The position numbers and the translations under genes are program-made. From Acetobacteraceae bacterium (GTDB taxonomy: Bacteria > Pseudomonadota > Alphaproteobacteria > Acetobacterales > Acetobacteraceae), in assembly GCA_027489135.1 (NCBI GenBank), contig JAIYAI010000187.1:1-9042 (forward strand): DNA of 9,042 nt, given 5' to 3'. Each line of letters begins with the position of its first letter. Positions within the stretch are counted from its first letter, which is position 1. The notes beneath the pieces are model-generated. The model made no database searches. It saw nothing but the letters and a program-made list of their open reading frames with translations, and was not told where the DNA came from. This document shows positions 6,328-9,042 of this stretch, one piece after another.

Positions 6328-7302
6328 ATGTCCGTTCCCCGCCGCAGTTTGCTGCTCGCCCCCGCCCTCCTGCCCGCGACACGTGCCTTGGCCGCCGATT
6401 GGCAGCCGGACCGACCCCTGCGCTGGATCGTCGCCTATGCCGCGGGCGGCAGCACGGACGCGATGGCGCGGCTGGTGGGGGGCGCGCTCGGCCAACGGCT
6501 CGGTCAGCCCGTGGTGGTCGAGAACCGGCCCGGCGCGGCCACCAACATCGGCGCCGAGGCCGCGGCGAAGGCGCCGCCGGACGGGCATACGCTGTTCACC
6601 GCCGACAACGGCACGCTGGTCTTCAACCCGCTGCTGTTCCGCAGGCTGCCCTACGACCCGGCGCGGGATTTCCGGCCCATCGCGCGCTACGCAACCTTCG
6701 ACCTCGTCCTCGCAGTGCCGGGGGCCTCGCCCTACGCCGACGCGCAGGCCTGGCTGGCGGCGGCACGCACGGCGCCGGGCGGCATGGACTATGGCAGCCC
6801 CGGCGTCGGCAGCCCGCAGCATCTGGCGATGGAACGCCTGGCCGCCGAGGCCGGCCTCCGGCTGAACCACGTGGTCTATCGCGGCGGCGCACCGGCGCTG
6901 GCGGACATGATCGCGGGGCGGCTGGCGAGCCAGATGATGACCTGGGCGACGGGCGCCACGGCAGCGCGGGCCGGGCAGGTCAGGGTGCTGGCGACGGCCG
7001 CGGCCACGCGGATGGCGGCGCTGCCGGAGGTGCCGACCCTCGCGGAGCTTGGCGTCGCCGGATACGAGGCCGCGGCCTGGCAGGCGCTGGTCGTGCCGGC
7101 GGCGACGCCGGATGCGGCGGCCGCGCGGCTGACCGCGGAGATGCTGGCGATCTGCGGGCCGAGCTCGCCGGTGGCGGAGCGCATCCGAGAGGCCGGGGCG
7201 GAGCCGCTGGCGGAAGGGCCGGAGCAGGTGCGGACGCGACTGGCGGCGGAGCGCGAGGCCTGGGCACGGGTGATCCGGGAGCGGGGGATCAGTCTGGAGT
7301 GA
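6328..7302 (+). CDS. Bug/TctC-family tripartite tricarboxylate transporter substrate-binding protein
   Basis: A 324-residue periplasmic solute-binding protein. A signal peptide with twin Arg at 5-6 and a hydrophobic core ends at ALA22; the n-region is Tat-like but not a strict Tat motif. Family marks: VAYAAGGSTDAMARL near 35-49, VVENRPGAATNIGAEAAAK near 63-80, then PPDGHTL and the YDPARDFRPIA block, all as in Bug proteins. These bind carboxylates and similar small solutes. No tctA/tctB permease genes are adjacent, which is usual for the many orphan Bug paralogues in beta- and alphaproteobacteria, so the ligand is unknown. No clear ribosome-binding site precedes the ATG; instead GGGGC (6308-6312) can pair with GCCCC (6322-6326) directly before the start. 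Possible hairpins follow the stop. Confidence 0.95.
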   Translation: MSVPRRSLLLAPALLPATRALAADWQPDRPLRWIVAYAAGGSTDAMARLVGGALGQRLGQPVVVENRPGAATNIGAEAAAKAPPDGHTLFTADNGTLVFNPLLFRRLPYDPARDFRPIARYATFDLVLAVPGASPYADAQAWLAAARTAPGGMDYGSPGVGSPQHLAMERLAAEAGLRLNHVVYRGGAPALADMIAGRLASQMMTWATGATAARAGQVRVLATAAATRMAALPEVPTLAELGVAGYEAAAWQALVVPAATPDAAAARLTAEMLAICGPSSPVAERIREAGAEPLAEGPEQVRTRLAAEREAWARVIRERGISLE

Positions 7303-7330
7303 CGCGGTCAGATCCGTCTGAGCTGACCCG
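7287..7330. repeat. Imperfect 20-bp direct repeat and hairpin after the Bug gene
   Basis: A 20-bp stretch starting GATCAGTCTG at 7287 recurs at 7311 as GATCCGTCTG, with 15 of 20 positions identical and a 24-bp period. The second half also holds two alternative hairpins: GGTCAG (7306-7311) with CTGACC (7323-7328), and TCAGA (7308-7312) with TCTGA (7317-7321). It could act as a transcription terminator without a T-run, or mark an old insertion or duplication boundary. It straddles the stop codon at 7300-7302. Confidence 0.45.
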
Positions 7331-7378
7331 TATGGGGACGCCAAATGCCGCGATCATCGCCCTCACGGTGGCGCTGCT

Positions 7379-7394
7379 CGGAGGCTTGCCTCCG
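7379..7394. repeat. Short perfect inverted repeat between convergent genes
   Basis: CGGAGGC (7379-7385) and GCCTCCG (7388-7394) form a perfect inverted repeat with a 2-nt centre, or a 6-bp stem with a CTTG loop. It lies in the 228-bp gap between the convergent stops at 7302 and 7531. It may be a Rho-type or bidirectional stem. The gap is open in one minus frame (7289-7534), but the translation matches nothing I recognise. Confidence 0.4.
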
Positions 7395-7530
7395 GCGGGC
7401 AGTCGCAGCGCGGACAGGCCCCGTGCCAGAGTGATCGTGATGCGTAACGTCGAACGGCAAACTGCTTGGGTACCTTGGCTTGCAGCGGCGAACCAGATGC
7501 TGGAGATCCGCAGCCACTTGGCGGCAAACT

Positions 7531-8316
7531 TCAAGGGTGCGGCCGCAAAGGCCTCCGGACGCGTCGCATGCGCACGACGAATACGACGAGGTTAACCAAC
7601 AGGATGGCACACAGAAGAGCACCAGACGCGACAAGGTAGACCAGAGGATTGGCAAGGCCGGAGAGCAGCCAGGCTTGCCATGCCGGTGGCGTGGGCGGCG
7701 GTGCGCCCAAAGCGAGAAGGCCCCGAATCGTGGCTGCCTCCGCGCCGGTGCTGTCGAAGAGAAATGGATCGGCACACGGCGTGCGGAGGACAACCAACGC
7801 AGCCGGATCGGGACCTGGGTCGGTAGAGGCGAGGAAGCCAAGGCGCGGGTTCGATCCGGCGCCATTCTGGCGCAGGGCGATCAGAACGGAGCCGGAGGGG
7901 AGGCTCAGAGGAAATCCGAACGCGCTGGGGTCCCACCATACCGAAAGGGACTGCTCGGCCGTTCCCTTCAGCACCTCATCGACCACTACGTCGAAGTGAG
8001 CGGCATCAGGACGACTAACCGACGTCGCGCGGGAAGCGTCCTCGATGTGGCTAGGCGCCTGCCCGAGATCAGCCCGAAGACGTTGGGCCTCAAACCACTC
8101 GACGCGACGCTGTCGCCGGGCTGGATCGACAAAGGTCCGATAATTCTCGATCCGGCCGATGACTACAATGTCAGCGGAGCTGATGGCATCAAGGCGAAGG
8201 GGCGCCGGACCTCCGGCGCAAGCCAAGGCCGGCATGGCGTTCAACGCCATCGCAAGCACCGGTACCGCAAGCGACAACAAGCCTCGGATAGGCGTCCCAC
8301 GCATGATCCTCGTCAT
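7531..8316 (-). CDS. Secreted, C-terminally membrane-anchored protein, NTR/TIMP-like pattern (paralogue 1)
   Basis: A 261-residue protein of no named family that I can assign. It has a signal peptide (1-32, cleavage after ALA) that leaves Cys33 as the first mature residue. A periplasmic domain of about 165 residues follows: ADIVVIGRIENY (48-59), FDVVVDEVLKG (108-118), WWDPSAFGFP (127-136), VLIAL (144-148) and a second Cys at 181 in TPCADPFLF. After a Pro-rich linker come a membrane segment (about 225-248) and a basic cytoplasmic tail. The N-terminal Cys, 'V-x-G-x-I' strand, 'V-x-x-V-x-K-G' strand and late Cys recall NTR/TIMP-like OB folds; this is inference. The start at 8316 was chosen because its ATG overlaps the upstream paralogue's TGA (ATGA). 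The ACAG Cys context is not a good lipobox. Confidence 0.75.
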   Translation of the reverse strand: MTRIMRGTPIRGLLSLAVPVLAMALNAMPALACAGGPAPLRLDAISSADIVVIGRIENYRTFVDPARRQRRVEWFEAQRLRADLGQAPSHIEDASRATSVSRPDAAHFDVVVDEVLKGTAEQSLSVWWDPSAFGFPLSLPSGSVLIALRQNGAGSNPRLGFLASTDPGPDPAALVVLRTPCADPFLFDSTGAEAATIRGLLALGAPPPTPPAWQAWLLSGLANPLVYLVASGALLCAILLVNLVVFVVRMRRVRRPLRPHP

Positions 8317-8996
8317 GCGGGCATCGCGCGGCGAGTACGATGCAGCAGCAGAGCGAGCCCGGGCATGGTGGCACAAAGCCCTGCCACGACGCTGGTGAGA
8401 AGCGCCCAGCCCAATTCAGACCAGGCTGAGCCGATGCGACGTGGAAGCATGGTCCGGATACGGGCAGCGTTCTTACTTGCGGGGTCGAAGATGAAGGGCG
8501 ACGAGCATGCCATGCGAAGGGTGGTGAAATGCGTTGGCTCTGCGCCGAACTTGGCGGGCGTGCCGCTGACAGAGGGCAGCTTTCGCAGACCGATGAGAAC
8601 ACGCGCGGGGGCTACGTCCCTCGGTGTTCCAAAGGTCGATGGGTCCCACCACACCGTCAAAGCGTCACGCGCTTCTCCGCGCAGAACGCGGTCCACAACA
8701 ATGTTGAAGCGGGCGGCGTGGACCCGATCGCTCAACCTGGCAGGCTCTGGCGAATCCTCACCGAAATGCCGGATGAAGAATTCACGCTGTATGCGCTGGA
8801 TCTCCGGATCGGTGAATGCGGTCCAGTTTTCGAGCCGCCCTTCGACAACGACATCCGCGCGCCTGATGTCCCGCAGGTCCAAGGGACGATACGCTATGCA
8901 AGCGAAGGCCGGACCTGCTGCCAGCAGGAGGGCAAGCACGATGGCCATCACGAGACTCACGCTTCGCTCGGCATCCCCGGCTACCTCTCCGGCCAC
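8313..8996 (-). CDS. Secreted, C-terminally membrane-anchored protein, NTR/TIMP-like pattern (paralogue 2)
   Basis: A 227-residue protein clearly related to its downstream neighbour. Shared blocks in order: a mature N-terminal Cys (33) after an AFA cleavage site, ADVVVEGRLENW (47-58), FNIVVDRVLRG (97-107), WWDPSTFGTP (116-125), VLIGLRK (133-139), a second Cys at 164 before SSPFIFD, and a C-terminal membrane segment (about 196-218) with a basic tail. The likely location is the periplasmic face of the inner membrane. The start is uncertain: GTG 8996 gives a signal peptide with a charged n-region, while GTG 8960 or ATG 8948 would give shorter ones. A possible -10 (TATCTT at 9022-9017 on the minus strand) lies upstream, but its -35 would fall at or past the window edge. 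It is the first gene of a two-gene overlapping unit. Base composition is less GC-rich than in the left part of the window. Confidence 0.72.
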   Translation of the reverse strand: MAGEVAGDAERSVSLVMAIVLALLLAAGPAFACIAYRPLDLRDIRRADVVVEGRLENWTAFTDPEIQRIQREFFIRHFGEDSPEPARLSDRVHAARFNIVVDRVLRGEARDALTVWWDPSTFGTPRDVAPARVLIGLRKLPSVSGTPAKFGAEPTHFTTLRMACSSPFIFDPASKNAARIRTMLPRRIGSAWSELGWALLTSVVAGLCATMPGLALLLHRTRRAMPA

Positions 8997-9042
8997 CCCC
9001 AGCGGCTACCCCCACAAAGATAGGATGTGCCCCCCACCCCCC

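Noticed and set aside
7289..7534. Possible transposase remnant on the minus strand in the 228-bp gap
   Set aside because: The frame is open and the flank has repeats, but no catalytic motif, paired terminal inverted repeats or recognisable transposase sequence could be seen.
6117..7595. 492-codon plus-strand frame overlapping the Bug gene
   Set aside because: Out-of-frame shadow of the binding-protein gene, Gly/Arg-rich with no family pattern; it merely continues into the following gap.
8529..9023. 164-codon plus-strand frame at the right end
   Set aside because: Antisense to the paralogue with a signal peptide and membrane anchor, whose blocks match its neighbour; the plus translation has no such support.

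Overview
This 9-kb window is GC-rich throughout, with dense, mostly gap-free coding. The gene content (alphaproteobacterial-type L28, an orphan Bug/TctC binding protein, a flavin hydroxylase followed by a DUF2783-type small ORF) suggests an alphaproteobacterium. An Acetobacteraceae (Roseomonas-like) genome is my best guess. That placement is inferred from family knowledge, not from a search.

Layout. Positions 2-2002 (+) hold the 3' end of a probable NAD(P)-dependent dehydrogenase, a flavin-dependent aromatic-type hydroxylase (132-1814) and a DUF2783-type small protein (1811-2002). They are packed like one operon: a 4-nt gap, then an ATGA overlap. This looks like a small catabolic or oxidative module whose substrate I cannot name. 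Positions 1999-3544 (-) hold, in transcription order, a short conserved-looking helical protein (3269-3544), ribosomal protein L28 (rpmB, 2833-3138) with a plausible promoter and leader hairpin, an intrinsic terminator (2768-2792), and a histidine-kinase-like membrane protein (1999-2781) whose start codon lies inside that terminator hairpin. Positions 3769-4656 (+) hold an FkbM-family methyltransferase. It ends in a three-copy 38-bp tandem repeat that fills the gap to the convergent Lon-like AAA+ ATPase (4729-6186, -). Positions 6328-7302 (+) hold a Bug/TctC solute-binding protein. A 228-bp gap with imperfect repeats and hairpins follows. The right end (7531-8996, -) holds two overlapping, clearly paralogous genes for secreted, C-terminally membrane-anchored proteins whose pattern resembles an NTR/TIMP-like fold. 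Base composition there is visibly less GC-rich than in the rest of the window.

Most of the window is ordinary chromosomal housekeeping and metabolism. The parts most worth a second look are the tandem NTR-like membrane proteins, the 38-bp repeat that places the same stop-containing peptide end in all three frames, and the kinase-like gene that lacks key catalytic residues and starts within the rpmB terminator. I see no CRISPR array, tRNA, rRNA, intact insertion sequence or recognisable defence system.
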